Positions 36,739 through 44,869 of a stretch of DNA of 64,000 nt are shown piece by piece. This DNA is from Tepidibacter thalassicus DSM 15285. GTDB taxonomy: Bacteria; Bacillota; Clostridia; Peptostreptococcales; Peptostreptococcaceae. Positions within the stretch are counted from its first letter, which is position 1. Each line of letters opens with the position of its first letter. The stretch is from positions 124,001 through 188,000 of the forward strand of contig NZ_FQXH01000006.1 in NCBI RefSeq assembly GCF_900129915.1, in the 5' to 3' direction. The translations under genes were made by a program, and so were the position numbers. A model generated the notes under the pieces. It saw only the letters and a list, made by a program, of their open reading frames with translations. It did no database searches and had not been told where the DNA came from.

Positions 36739-38523
36739 TTATTTTTCTTTTTCTAAATCATCAACTAAATTTTTAAATTTATCTAGAGCTATTTGAATTG
36801 AATTTTCATCTTCCATATCTACCCCAGCTTTTTTTAGTTGATTTAAAGGATAATCAGAACCTCCACTTTTTAAAAACTCTAAATATTTTTCAACAACTCC
36901 TTTTCCTTTATTCAATATTTTATAACTCAAAGTAGAAGCAGCTGAAAAACCAGTAGCATATTTATATACATAAAAATTAGAATAAAAATGAGGTACCCTC
37001 GCCCACTCTAAAGAAATATCTCTATCAACACAAGTATCTTTTCCATAATACTTTAAATTTAAGTTATAGTAAATATCACAATACTCATCACTAGTTAACG
37101 CTTCACCTTTTTCATATTTTTCATGAATAATTTTTTCAAATTCAGCAAACATAGTTTGTCTATATACTGTAGTTCTAAATTGTTCTAAATAATAATTTAA
37201 AAGGTACAATTTTTCTTCTCTACTCTTAGCATTATTCAACATATAATCCATCAATAATTGTTCATTTAAAGTAGAAGCAACTTCAGCTACAAATATTTTA
37301 TAATGCGAATATATATACGGCTGATTTTTTCTCGAATAATAACTATGCAGAGAATGTCCAAGTTCATGAACTAAAGTAAATAAAGAATTCAAATCATCTT
37401 TATAATTTAACAATATAAAAGGATGAGAATCATAACTTCCCCAAGAATAAGCTCCTCCTTTTTTACCTTCATTTTCATAAACATCTATCCATCTTTCATC
37501 AAATGCCTTTTTAACTATGCTTAAATAATCATCTCCTAAAGGCTTTAAAGCATTTAATATTATATCTTTAGCTTCTTCATATTTTATATTCATATCTAAT
37601 TCTGAAACTAAAGGAGCATATAAATCATACATATGAAGCTCTTTAATATTCAAAAATTCCTTTTTCAATTTTAAATACTTATACATTGGCTCTAAATTTT
37701 TTGTTACAACTTTTATTAAATTATCATACACTTTTAAATTTATATTGTCTTCAAACAAAGAAGCTTCTATAGCAGAATTATAATTTCTAGCTTTTGAATA
37801 AAAAATCTCCCTTTTTACACTTCCCGATAATGTCGAAGCAAACGTATTTATATATTTTCCATACGTTTCATATACAGATTTAAAAGCACTTTTTCTTATA
37901 TCTCTATTTTTACTCTGTAAAAACTTAGAAAAATTTGCATGAGTAATTCTTATTTTATTTCCTTGTTCATCTTCTATTTCTGGAAATTTAATATCCGCAA
38001 AAGACAACATTTCAAATGTATTTTCAGCTGTATTAGCAATATCAGAAGATAGCGCAAGCAATTCTTCCTCTCTTTGAGATAATGTATATGGCTTCTTTCT
38101 TAATATTTCATCTATAAATTTTTTATAGTATTTTAATTTTTCATCTTCCATATATTTATTCATATCTTCTTCTTTAATTGAAATTATTTCTGGAACTATA
38201 AAAGAAGTTACTGTAGATATTTCAGTTGAAAGCATTTCTGATTTACCAGATAGAGCTTGATTTTTATTATTTCTAGTATCTTCATGTTGCTTCATATGAG
38301 TATACACATATATATTTTCAGATATTCTTAATATCTTTTCATACAAGTATAAAGTGTTATATAAATTTTCTTTAGAATCTCCTAAAGTTCCTTTATATTT
38401 CTTTATCTCATTTAAAAATTTTTTTATTTCTTCAAAATCTTTATTCAATTCTTCTTCATTTGAATAAATGCTTTCTAAATCCCATTTATATTCCTCTTTA
38501 ATATTACTTCTTTCTATTCCCAT
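36739..38523 (-). CDS. pepF: Oligoendopeptidase F
   Basis: The 594-residue M3 metallopeptidase has the zinc motif HELGHSLHSYYS (near 385) and downstream glutamate region VAEVASTLNEQLL. It is cytosolic and degrades peptides of about 7-17 residues, feeding amino-acid fermentation. Full family length; the start MGIERSNIKEEYKWDLESIY is typical. It is 14 bases downstream of degV, likely one transcript. Confidence 0.95.
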   Translation of the reverse strand: MGIERSNIKEEYKWDLESIYSNEEELNKDFEEIKKFLNEIKKYKGTLGDSKENLYNTLYLYEKILRISENIYVYTHMKQHEDTRNNKNQALSGKSEMLSTEISTVTSFIVPEIISIKEEDMNKYMEDEKLKYYKKFIDEILRKKPYTLSQREEELLALSSDIANTAENTFEMLSFADIKFPEIEDEQGNKIRITHANFSKFLQSKNRDIRKSAFKSVYETYGKYINTFASTLSGSVKREIFYSKARNYNSAIEASLFEDNINLKVYDNLIKVVTKNLEPMYKYLKLKKEFLNIKELHMYDLYAPLVSELDMNIKYEEAKDIILNALKPLGDDYLSIVKKAFDERWIDVYENEGKKGGAYSWGSYDSHPFILLNYKDDLNSLFTLVHELGHSLHSYYSRKNQPYIYSHYKIFVAEVASTLNEQLLMDYMLNNAKSREEKLYLLNYYLEQFRTTVYRQTMFAEFEKIIHEKYEKGEALTSDEYCDIYYNLNLKYYGKDTCVDRDISLEWARVPHFYSNFYVYKYATGFSAASTLSYKILNKGKGVVEKYLEFLKSGGSDYPLNQLKKAGVDMEDENSIQIALDKFKNLVDDLEKEK

Positions 38524-38537
38524 AATATTCCTCCTTG

Positions 38538-39398
38538 TTAAAAACTGATAAGCACTGCTCCAGTTGATGAATAAGTACCTATTGCAGCACCTATTTCAGA
38601 TATTATTATATTTTTAAATTTATGTTTTTTATTTATTAACTCTTTTAATTTTAAAGCCTTATCCAAAGCATTAGCATGACATATTGCTAATATTTTTTCT
38701 GAAGTATTAATTCCAGCATCTTCTATAAAACCAATTAATTTATTTAAACTTTTTTTATCTCCTCTTGCTTTATCAAACACTTTAACTAATCCATCTTCTA
38801 CTTTAATAATAACTTTTAAATTTAAAATTTGAACTATCTTTTCCTTAAAAGAACTTATTCTACCAGATTTTACTGCATTTTCTATAGTATCTAACACTAC
38901 ATAAGTAAAAGAATTTTTTATATTTTCCTCTATTTTTTTTAATATATAATCTATATCCTTTCCTTCTTTAATCAACTTAGCAACTTTTAAAACTAAAAGT
39001 CCTAACCCCATAGAAGCAGTTCTTGAATCTACAACTTCTATTCTTTTTGATTTATGTTCTTCTAAATACATATTTTTTCCTATTAAAGCATTATTATACG
39101 TACTCGATAAATCTGAAGATAATGAAATAACCAATATATTTTCTTCTTCACAATTATATTCTTTTAAAAACCTATCTGGTGATGGACTTGATGTCTTAGG
39201 AAGTTTATCAGCATTTTTAATTTTTTTATAAAACTCTTTTTTATCAATATCCACACCATCTAAATAACACTTATCCTCAAATAATATATTTAAAGGAATC
39301 ACAGAGATATTATACTCTTTTATTATATTTTCCGGCAAATCACAAGAGCTGTCTGTTATCAATTTTATACTATTCAAATCAAACACATCCTTATTCAT
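38538..39398 (-). CDS. DegV family protein (fatty-acid binding)
   Basis: The 286-residue protein has the DegV/EDD fold: ITDSSCDLPENIIKEYNISVIPLNI, TSSPSPDRFL, ISLSSDLSSTYNNA and VDSRTASMGLGLLV. DegV proteins of the FakB type bind fatty acids for FakA phosphorylation; no fakA is near, and ligand is not predictable. Co-directional with pepF. Confidence 0.9.
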   Translation of the reverse strand: MNKDVFDLNSIKLITDSSCDLPENIIKEYNISVIPLNILFEDKCYLDGVDIDKKEFYKKIKNADKLPKTSSPSPDRFLKEYNCEEENILVISLSSDLSSTYNNALIGKNMYLEEHKSKRIEVVDSRTASMGLGLLVLKVAKLIKEGKDIDYILKKIEENIKNSFTYVVLDTIENAVKSGRISSFKEKIVQILNLKVIIKVEDGLVKVFDKARGDKKSLNKLIGFIEDAGINTSEKILAICHANALDKALKLKELINKKHKFKNIIISEIGAAIGTYSSTGAVLISF

Positions 39399-39460
39399 AT
39401 ATTTAAACTATCAATTTAATTTTAATTTTTTTGTAGAATTTTGTAAACAACAATTCTACA

Positions 39461-40120
39461 TTATTCTTCATAATCAACCTTTATTATATCATCTATTTCT
39501 AAAATTTTTTCAATTATTCCCTTAAACGGTATTTTACTGTTATACATAACTGTTAATGTCATATTCCAAAATTTATCCTCACTTTGAGATATTTCTATAT
39601 TTTTTATCACAATTCTATTTCTTTCTATTATAGAAACAACTTTAGATATCGTTTGAGATATATTCAACGTTTCAATATAAAAATTCGATGTTTTACTCAA
39701 CACAACCTTTTTGTCTATAAATTTTAATATATATAAAGTTATCATCAATATAAACCAAGCCATAAAAGCTAAATAATAATATCCAAAACCTATAGCTATC
39801 CCAATACACGCCGTTACCCACATACCAGCCGCAGTCGTAAGCCCCCTAATACTATTCGATGTTTTAAGTATAGCTCCTCCACCTAAAAAACCTATTCCAG
39901 ACAAAATTTGAGCAGGCATTCTAGCTGGATCTAAATTTACATATTGTACATGATCACGAAATAACATCAATGATGTAACTGAAACCACACAAGAACCAAC
40001 AGATACCAGTATATGTGTTCTAAATCCTGCCCATTGATGTGATTTCTCCCTTTCTATTCCTACTGTACCTCCTATAAAAAGAGCAAGTAATAGTCTAATT
40101 ATCATTTCCTTATGAATCAT
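39461..40120 (-). CDS. MgtC/SapB family membrane protein
   Basis: The 219-residue protein has four to five transmembrane segments (1-130, with the family core GIEREKSHQWAGFRTHILVSVGSCVVSV and GIGFLGGGAILK) and a soluble ACT-like C-terminal domain (about 140-219). Relatives adapt cells to low Mg2+ or regulate ATP synthase; Firmicute members are poorly understood. ATG 40120 follows SD AGAGGTGG. A cobalamin riboswitch lies upstream, but two terminators lie between, so it probably has its own promoter in 40121-40215. Confidence 0.9.
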   Translation of the reverse strand: MIHKEMIIRLLLALFIGGTVGIEREKSHQWAGFRTHILVSVGSCVVSVTSLMLFRDHVQYVNLDPARMPAQILSGIGFLGGGAILKTSNSIRGLTTAAGMWVTACIGIAIGFGYYYLAFMAWFILMITLYILKFIDKKVVLSKTSNFYIETLNISQTISKVVSIIERNRIVIKNIEISQSEDKFWNMTLTVMYNSKIPFKGIIEKILEIDDIIKVDYEE

Positions 40121-40215
40121 ATGCCACCTCTTTATTCATAATTTATTTTTAATATATTACTATTTAACCCTATTGTGAATAATTTCAAAGGAAATATCTA
40201 AAACTAAAAAAAAAT

Positions 40216-40231
40216 AGGCCCTTAAAGGCCT
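40216..40231 (-). terminator. Second terminator downstream of the cobalamin riboswitch
   Basis: AGGCCTTTAAGGGCCT pairs into a short stem, followed by ATTTTTTTT on the minus strand. It is about 45 bp beyond the riboswitch terminator, and no gene lies between. Confidence 0.8.
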
Positions 40232-40269
40232 GGGGCGATTAAAATATATTTAGGGAAAGAAAAATGTAT

Positions 40270-40512
40270 AAAAAAACCTGCCTCGACGTACTAGGACAGG
40301 AATAACTATCACTTTTTCCTGACCCTTCCCTCCGAAGGCTTGAAAAGTTATATACAGGCAGGTCTCCTGACTTATGATTCATCCTACTCCCTCACCTTCC
40401 CACAAGTAAACTTGCAGTGGTATAATTAGGTTTCGTCATCAAATACAGTAGCGGGGGCTGCGACGGATTCTAACCGTTCTTCCCTATTATCCAGATAAGG
40501 ACCTGTATATTT
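40270..40512 (-). promoter_or_regulatory. Cobalamin (AdoCbl) riboswitch with terminator
   Basis: The minus strand shows the conserved core: AATCCGTCGCAGCCCCCGC, CTACTGTA, GATGACGAAA, ACCACTGC, GGGAAGGTGAG, and the B12 box AGTCAGGAGACCTGCC (40357-40372). A terminator follows at 40276-40300 (CCTGTCCT / AGGCAGG, then seven T). Its GGCAGGT arm can instead pair with ACCTGCC of the B12 box, a plausible switch. No coding gene follows before a second terminator. The next gene is mgtC-like. Confidence 0.93.
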
Positions 40513-40592
40513 TATTAACTTTCCTTAGTCTATATGATATCATAATATCAAATTAATTACAATCGTTTTCTCAAATGTATTTGTCAAAATTT

Positions 40593-41426
40593 TCATAAAT
40601 AACTCTCATATTTTTCTGGATTGACAATAACCATTTTAGGATAAGCTATCTTAATTCCCTTTTCTTTAAACTTAATAAGGATATTTAGCCTTGCATCTTT
40701 TGATATAGTAAAATATTTAAATGCCTGAACAACACCAGTTATTGTATATTGAGCACCTACACTATCTTTATATATATCCGTTACACCATATACTTCAAAT
40801 GGATTTGATGGCTCATTCATTATGTTTTTCACCAAAAATTCTTTATATTTTTCATTTAAGAAAGAACACACCTCATCTAAAGCCTGTATTACTAATCTTG
40901 GATCGGTTTCATAAGATACTTTAACATGAATTATTACCCTCATTTTTTCTCTACTATAATTAACAATAGATTTTATTTCACCATTAGGTAAACTTATTCT
41001 TTTCAAATTCCAATCTCTTATACTAATACTCCTAAGCCCTATTTCCTCAATAGTTCCCCTAAATTTTTCATTTATTAATACGAAATCTCCTACCTTCATT
41101 TGTTTTTCAAATAATATAAAAAAACCATTCAATATATCTTTTATCAAGTTTTGCAACGCAAATCCAGCTATTAAACCAAATAACCCAGCACCAGTTAAAA
41201 TAGTAGTCTGATTTAAATCTATTATTCCATATTCTTTTAAAATTAATATACACGCTGTAAAAAACGATAAGTAATAAGAAATTGATATTATAATACTTCT
41301 CACTGTTTTTTCATATTGAATATCAAACCTAGTTATATCAAAAATTTTCTTAGTTATGTATTTAATAAACTTTACAAAACTATAGCATATTATAATTATT
41401 AATATGGATTTAATAAGTTTGCTCAT
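40593..41426 (-). CDS. Small-conductance mechanosensitive channel (MscS family)
   Basis: The 277-residue protein has three transmembrane helices (about 1-95) with the pore helix AGLFGLIAGFALQNLIKDILNGFFILFE and a cytosolic MscS beta-domain (MKVGDFVLINEKFRGTIEEIGLRSISI, LPNGEI) plus C-terminal alpha/beta domain. It releases solutes on osmotic downshock. Single gene on the minus strand, upstream of the riboswitch region. Confidence 0.9.
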   Translation of the reverse strand: MSKLIKSILIIIICYSFVKFIKYITKKIFDITRFDIQYEKTVRSIIISISYYLSFFTACILILKEYGIIDLNQTTILTGAGLFGLIAGFALQNLIKDILNGFFILFEKQMKVGDFVLINEKFRGTIEEIGLRSISIRDWNLKRISLPNGEIKSIVNYSREKMRVIIHVKVSYETDPRLVIQALDEVCSFLNEKYKEFLVKNIMNEPSNPFEVYGVTDIYKDSVGAQYTITGVVQAFKYFTISKDARLNILIKFKEKGIKIAYPKMVIVNPEKYESYL

Positions 41427-41518
41427 AATGCTTTCCCCTAAATATCAATTTTTTAAAAGAGGATTTCTCAACTATTCTCACTAAAATTATTACCCAATAG
41501 ACAAATTAGTATACAAAA

Positions 41519-41546
41519 AAAGAAACGGCAACAGTGTCCGTTTCTT
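41519..41546 (-). terminator. Terminator of the Spo0E-like gene
   Basis: AAAGAAACGG and CCGTTTCTTT pair around a nine-base loop, just after the stop codon at 41553, followed by TTTTGTAT on the minus strand. Confidence 0.8.
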
Positions 41547-41552
41547 TAAAAA

Positions 41553-41717
41553 TTAAAAACGTTGTAATTTTAAATATTCATTTATAAGTTCATCTATTCT
41601 TCTACTTGTAAGTAATATTTCCTCTTTAAAAATATCTGGGTATTCTATATACCTATTAATTTCTTCTCTTAAATCCTCTATATTTTCCTTTAACATAACC
41701 AAACTGTCATTTTTCAT
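41553..41717 (-). CDS. Spo0E-like sporulation regulator (aspartyl-phosphate phosphatase)
   Basis: A 54-residue frame starting at ATG 41717 (SD GGTGAT). The product is two helices: LKENIEDLREEINRYIE and LTSRRIDELINEYLK. The SRRIDELI segment matches the SxxxD signature of the Spo0E family, which dephosphorylates Spo0A-P and delays sporulation. It lies just downstream of an IS200/IS605-like relic carrying a near-consensus promoter, which probably transcribes it. It has its own terminator. Confidence 0.75.
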   Translation of the reverse strand: MKNDSLVMLKENIEDLREEINRYIEYPDIFKEEILLTSRRIDELINEYLKLQRF

Positions 41718-41770
41718 AATTATCACCACTTAGTCAGCTATATTTAAATAATTCCCAATCACATTTTTTG

Positions 41771-41935
41771 AACCTCTTACGACTAAAGTCGCAAGATTCT
41801 TGGATAATCTCATCTATTGATAAGAAATTTACCAAGCTACCCCCATAGTTCCTATGGTTCTTTTTATTTATTATAACATATGTATTTAACTTTGTCGACT
41901 TAACTCACGACTAAAATCACGAATGTGCAGTCAAC
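41771..41935 (-). mobile_element. Non-autonomous IS200/IS605-like relic with omega-RNA-like right end
   Basis: About 165 bp with no gene. On the minus strand it starts with a decayed IS605-type end (TCGTGATTTTAGTCGTGAG, 41903-41921) and ends with the hairpin CTTGCGACTTTAGTCGTAAG (41777-41796) followed by AGGTTC, which I recognise as the typical right end of clostridial IS605/IS1341-type (tnpB) elements. Between them are CCATAG-GAA-CTATGG and CTTGG ... TCTTATC-AATA-GATGAGA ... CCAAG stems, resembling the reRNA/omega-RNA region. No transposase or tnpB is present. Element identity is by recall and pattern, not search. Confidence 0.6.
41870..41898 (-). promoter_or_regulatory. Near-consensus sigma-A promoter inside the IS605-like relic
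   Basis: TCGACA at 41898-41893 and TATAAT at 41875-41870, separated by exactly 17 bp. It would start a transcript near 41863 that covers the hairpin region and reads on into the Spo0E-like gene. Confidence 0.65.
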
Positions 41936-41970
41936 TTTCTATTCAAAATACAGTATAAATATACATTCAT

Positions 41971-42885
41971 TTAATATGATACATTATCTACTTCTTCATT
42001 TTCTCCTAAAATCTTCACATACATTTTATGAGGTAAACAAGCTATAATTTCTCCCTCTTTATCTATAAATCCTGTTTTTATACATATTTTATCATGACAA
42101 TCTGCATCTATTATTTCTACTCCTCCATCATGAATATAAACATAATTATATCCAAACTTAGTAGTAATTTTTATTTTTTCTTCATAACTTTTATCTTGAA
42201 TTAAAACTTTTTTATATGTTTTTCCTTGTACAACTATCTCAACCCACTTCTCAGACATATCATCTTTATTTTTAATATTAAATATAATTCCTAAATTTAC
42301 AATAATAAGAATTATTATCAAAATAACATCTAATTTCTTCAAATTATATAATTTAAACTCAACACCTTTTACATTTAAAGAATTTTGAATATTTTTATTT
42401 TTCATCAAAAAACCACAAACCAATCCCACAAATAATCCAGTTGGTATAGAAGATAATAATAATACAGGTAAATATATAAATATCCCAATATTTTGTATTA
42501 TAATAGAAGCCATTATAAGTTGTCCTATATTGTGAAATATAGAACCTATTATACTTATCCCTATTAAACCATAATTAATTTTATTTAACTTTAATATAAT
42601 ACCCATCACCACTAAACTCAAAATCCCACCAGCTATACTATATAAAAAAGCTGATAACCCTCCAAAAAACATCGAAGCCAATATTATCCTTATAACCAAC
42701 ACTACAAAAGTATCTTTAAATCCTATAAAAATCAAAGATATCAAAGTTATTATATTAGAAAGTCCTAATTTTGCTCCAGGAGCTATAGCTGTAAAAGGAT
42801 TAGGCATATACATCTCTACTATGTATAAAATTAAACTTTGTGCTACCAATATTGACATAAATATTAGCTTTCTTGTCTTTTCCAT
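41971..42885 (-). CDS. Gx transporter - NusG domain II fusion protein
   Basis: The 304-residue protein joins two domains normally encoded by neighbouring genes. Residues 1-165 (six hydrophobic segments; PNPFTAIAPGAKLGLSNIITLISL) match the Gx transporter family, once called heptaprenyl diphosphate synthase component I. Residues 180-304 have a membrane helix and a NusG-II/DUF1312 fold (WVEIVVQGKTYKKVLI, VEIIDADCHDKICIKTGFI, IACLPHKMYVKIL) facing outward. Such pairs accompany Rnf/FMN and quinone loci in Firmicutes. The frame is continuous with no internal SD. Function is unclear; a thiamine-like or isoprenoid-linked role is only suggested by relatives. Confidence 0.78.
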   Translation of the reverse strand: MEKTRKLIFMSILVAQSLILYIVEMYMPNPFTAIAPGAKLGLSNIITLISLIFIGFKDTFVVLVIRIILASMFFGGLSAFLYSIAGGILSLVVMGIILKLNKINYGLIGISIIGSIFHNIGQLIMASIIIQNIGIFIYLPVLLLSSIPTGLFVGLVCGFLMKNKNIQNSLNVKGVEFKLYNLKKLDVILIIILIIVNLGIIFNIKNKDDMSEKWVEIVVQGKTYKKVLIQDKSYEEKIKITTKFGYNYVYIHDGGVEIIDADCHDKICIKTGFIDKEGEIIACLPHKMYVKILGENEEVDNVSY

Positions 42886-42963
42886 AAATACACCCCTATT
42901 TATATTTTCTATAACTATTATACTAAAAAATAATTATATATAAATGAATATTAATTTAACAAA

Positions 42964-42990
42964 AAAGGACAACACAATTTGTGTTGTCCC
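42964..42990 (-). terminator. Terminator of the PfoR-type membrane protein gene
   Basis: GGACAACACA and TGTGTTGTCC form a 10-bp perfect stem with a three-base loop; six T follow on the minus strand. Confidence 0.88.
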
Positions 42991-43002
42991 TAAAATCACT
43001 TA

Positions 43003-44043
43003 TTACGCAACAATTTCTTCTTTACTAGATGTTCCTCTTATCTCTTCAACTGTTCTAATTTTATAATTTTTAAATATTATTGACCCTAAAAATCCTGCAG
43101 ACATTCCCGCAAGTGCACAAAGTAACGCTGCTATAGTAACAGTTTTAGGATCATTAAATCCATACATAACCATTAATCCTGCTATTGGAGTTGCTGTTCC
43201 TGTTGCATTATTTATTAATCCAAATTGAGATACTATAATCCCAGCTAATCCTCCACCTATAAAATTAGTTACATAAACAGGAATTGGATTTGCAGAAATT
43301 ATATCTGCTTGAGTTAATGGCTCAATTGCAACTGCTATAGTTGTACTTCTATCACCAAATTTCATTCTATCAAAGAACACATAATTCATAAACGAAGATC
43401 CCATAACCGAAAGTGCCCCTATAGCCATTGGAAGTCCTTTAAGTCCAAGCATAGCAGTTAATGCCATTGAACTTAACGGTGCAGTAGCAACCACTGTAAT
43501 AACTCCACCTAAAATAAATCCCATTATTATCGGGTTGCTATTTGCAGCTGAAGTTATTATACCACCTATATTTAATAATGTAGCATCTACTACAGGAGTA
43601 GCAACATTACCTATCAATCTAGCAAGCGGTGCAACAAACACTATACATGTAATTAAATCTAATCCCGCTGGCACTTTCTTTTCTATTTTTGGCACTATAA
43701 AAGAAAGTAAATATCCTGCAACAAAACCTGGCAATATACCAAATCCTGCACAAGCACAACCTATTAATACAGCATAAACCGGACTAACTCCTAAAGCCAA
43801 TGGTACTAAAGTAGCCGCAGCTGCTCCACCCATACCTCCTGAAGCAAGTCCTGTATCTTTTAACAGTTTTATATGCAACATATCTCCACCAACATAACTT
43901 TGAAAAGCTTCTACAAGAAAACTCGCTACAGCTGCATCAGCCAAAGCTCCCATAGCTTTCATTCCCTTTGGAGCTTTTAAACTAAATAATGAAAAAAGCG
44001 ATAAACAAAATAATAACAAAATTGTTCCTTTAATTAGTTCCAT
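43003..44043 (-). CDS. PfoR/PTS_EIIC_2 family membrane protein
   Basis: The 346-residue protein has about ten transmembrane segments rich in glycine and alanine (GLASGGMGGAAAATLVPLALGVSP, VVATAPLSSMALTAMLGL). It matches the PTS_EIIC_2/PfoR family: EIIC-like permeases with no EIIA/EIIB partner domain. Relatives include the PfoR regulator-linked protein of C. perfringens. Substrate unknown; no PTS A/B partner is adjacent. Divergent from an XRE-cupin regulator gene, which probably controls it. Confidence 0.8.
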   Translation of the reverse strand: MELIKGTILLLFCLSLFSLFSLKAPKGMKAMGALADAAVASFLVEAFQSYVGGDMLHIKLLKDTGLASGGMGGAAAATLVPLALGVSPVYAVLIGCACAGFGILPGFVAGYLLSFIVPKIEKKVPAGLDLITCIVFVAPLARLIGNVATPVVDATLLNIGGIITSAANSNPIIMGFILGGVITVVATAPLSSMALTAMLGLKGLPMAIGALSVMGSSFMNYVFFDRMKFGDRSTTIAVAIEPLTQADIISANPIPVYVTNFIGGGLAGIIVSQFGLINNATGTATPIAGLMVMYGFNDPKTVTIAALLCALAGMSAGFLGSIIFKNYKIRTVEEIRGTSSKEEIVA

Positions 44044-44239
44044 TAAATTTAACCTCCTTAATAATAAAAAAATGTCGACAATTTTATGTATTTTTTAAGC
44101 ATACAAAACACAATTCTTAGTATATCAAAAAATTTTATAATGTCTATACTTTTTTTCATTTTTTTATTATTTTTTTCACAATTTCGAAACAATCTGGGTT
44201 AAATAATTTAGTTACATATAGATATTACTAATTAATTTG

Positions 44240-44248
44240 TGGTATAAT
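44240..44248 (+). promoter_or_regulatory. Extended -10 promoter of the XRE-cupin gene
   Basis: TGGTATAAT (TGnTATAAT) lies 50 bp before the ATG. The 254-bp divergent interval also serves the PfoR-type gene; no clear operator is visible by eye. Confidence 0.55.
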
Positions 44249-44297
44249 TTACTTATCTAAACAACTTATAAAACAACAAATAGTAAAGGAGAGTGCA

Positions 44298-44831
44298 ATG
44301 GAGTTAGGAGAGAAAATTAAATATTTTAGAAAGAAAAAAGGATTAACTATAAAAGAATTATCTGAACTTACAAACTTATCTATAGGGTTTATAAGTAACT
44401 TAGAAAGAAATTTAAACAGCCCTTCCGTAAGTAATTTACAACTTATATGTGAAGTTCTTGGAATAAATTTAATGGAAATTTTACAATCTACTAGCGAAAA
44501 AGATTTCATAATTCGCAAAAATGAAAGAAAAGAAATATTTACTACAGAAGATAAAAAAATAAAATTCGAAATGCTAACTAATGGCAATAAAGAATTAAAC
44601 GGTATTTCTATATCAATTGAAGGCAATAGTAAATACAGCGACATTTCTTGGGGACATAATTATGATGAACTTGGAATTGTTGTAAAAGGGTCTCTTGAAA
44701 TACAGATAAATAATGAAACATATTTACTAAAAGAAGGAGATAGCATATATGTAAGTAAATTTACACCTCATAGATATAGAAATCCTTCTAATGAAATCAA
44801 TATTACTTATTGGTTTTCTGTAAAAGAATAA
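44298..44831 (+). CDS. XRE-family regulator with cupin domain
   Basis: The 177-residue protein has an N-terminal HTH (5-60; KKKGLTIKELSELTNLSIGFISNLERNLNSPSVSNLQ) and a C-terminal cupin barrel (about 95-175; HNYDELGIVVKGSLEIQINNETYLLKEGDSIYV, PHRYRNPSNE) that senses a small ligand. This architecture regulates catabolism or transport of amino acids and polyamines (PuuR-like). The divergent PfoR-type gene is the likely target. SD AAAGGAGAG. Confidence 0.9.
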   Translation: MELGEKIKYFRKKKGLTIKELSELTNLSIGFISNLERNLNSPSVSNLQLICEVLGINLMEILQSTSEKDFIIRKNERKEIFTTEDKKIKFEMLTNGNKELNGISISIEGNSKYSDISWGHNYDELGIVVKGSLEIQINNETYLLKEGDSIYVSKFTPHRYRNPSNEINITYWFSVKE

Positions 44832-44833
44832 TA

Positions 44834-44864
44834 AAAAGTCTACTGCATATGCAGTAGACTTTTT
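44834..44864. terminator. Bidirectional terminator
   Basis: AAAAGTCTACTGCA and TGCAGTAGACTTTT form a perfect palindromic stem with T-runs on both strands, between the convergent cupin and ptsG genes. Confidence 0.9.
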
Positions 44865-44869
44865 TCAAT

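Noticed and set aside
39431-39460. Palindrome TGTAGAATT/AATTCTACA after the mgtC-like gene as a terminator
   Set aside because: On the transcribed strand it is followed by A-residues, not T; left unassigned.
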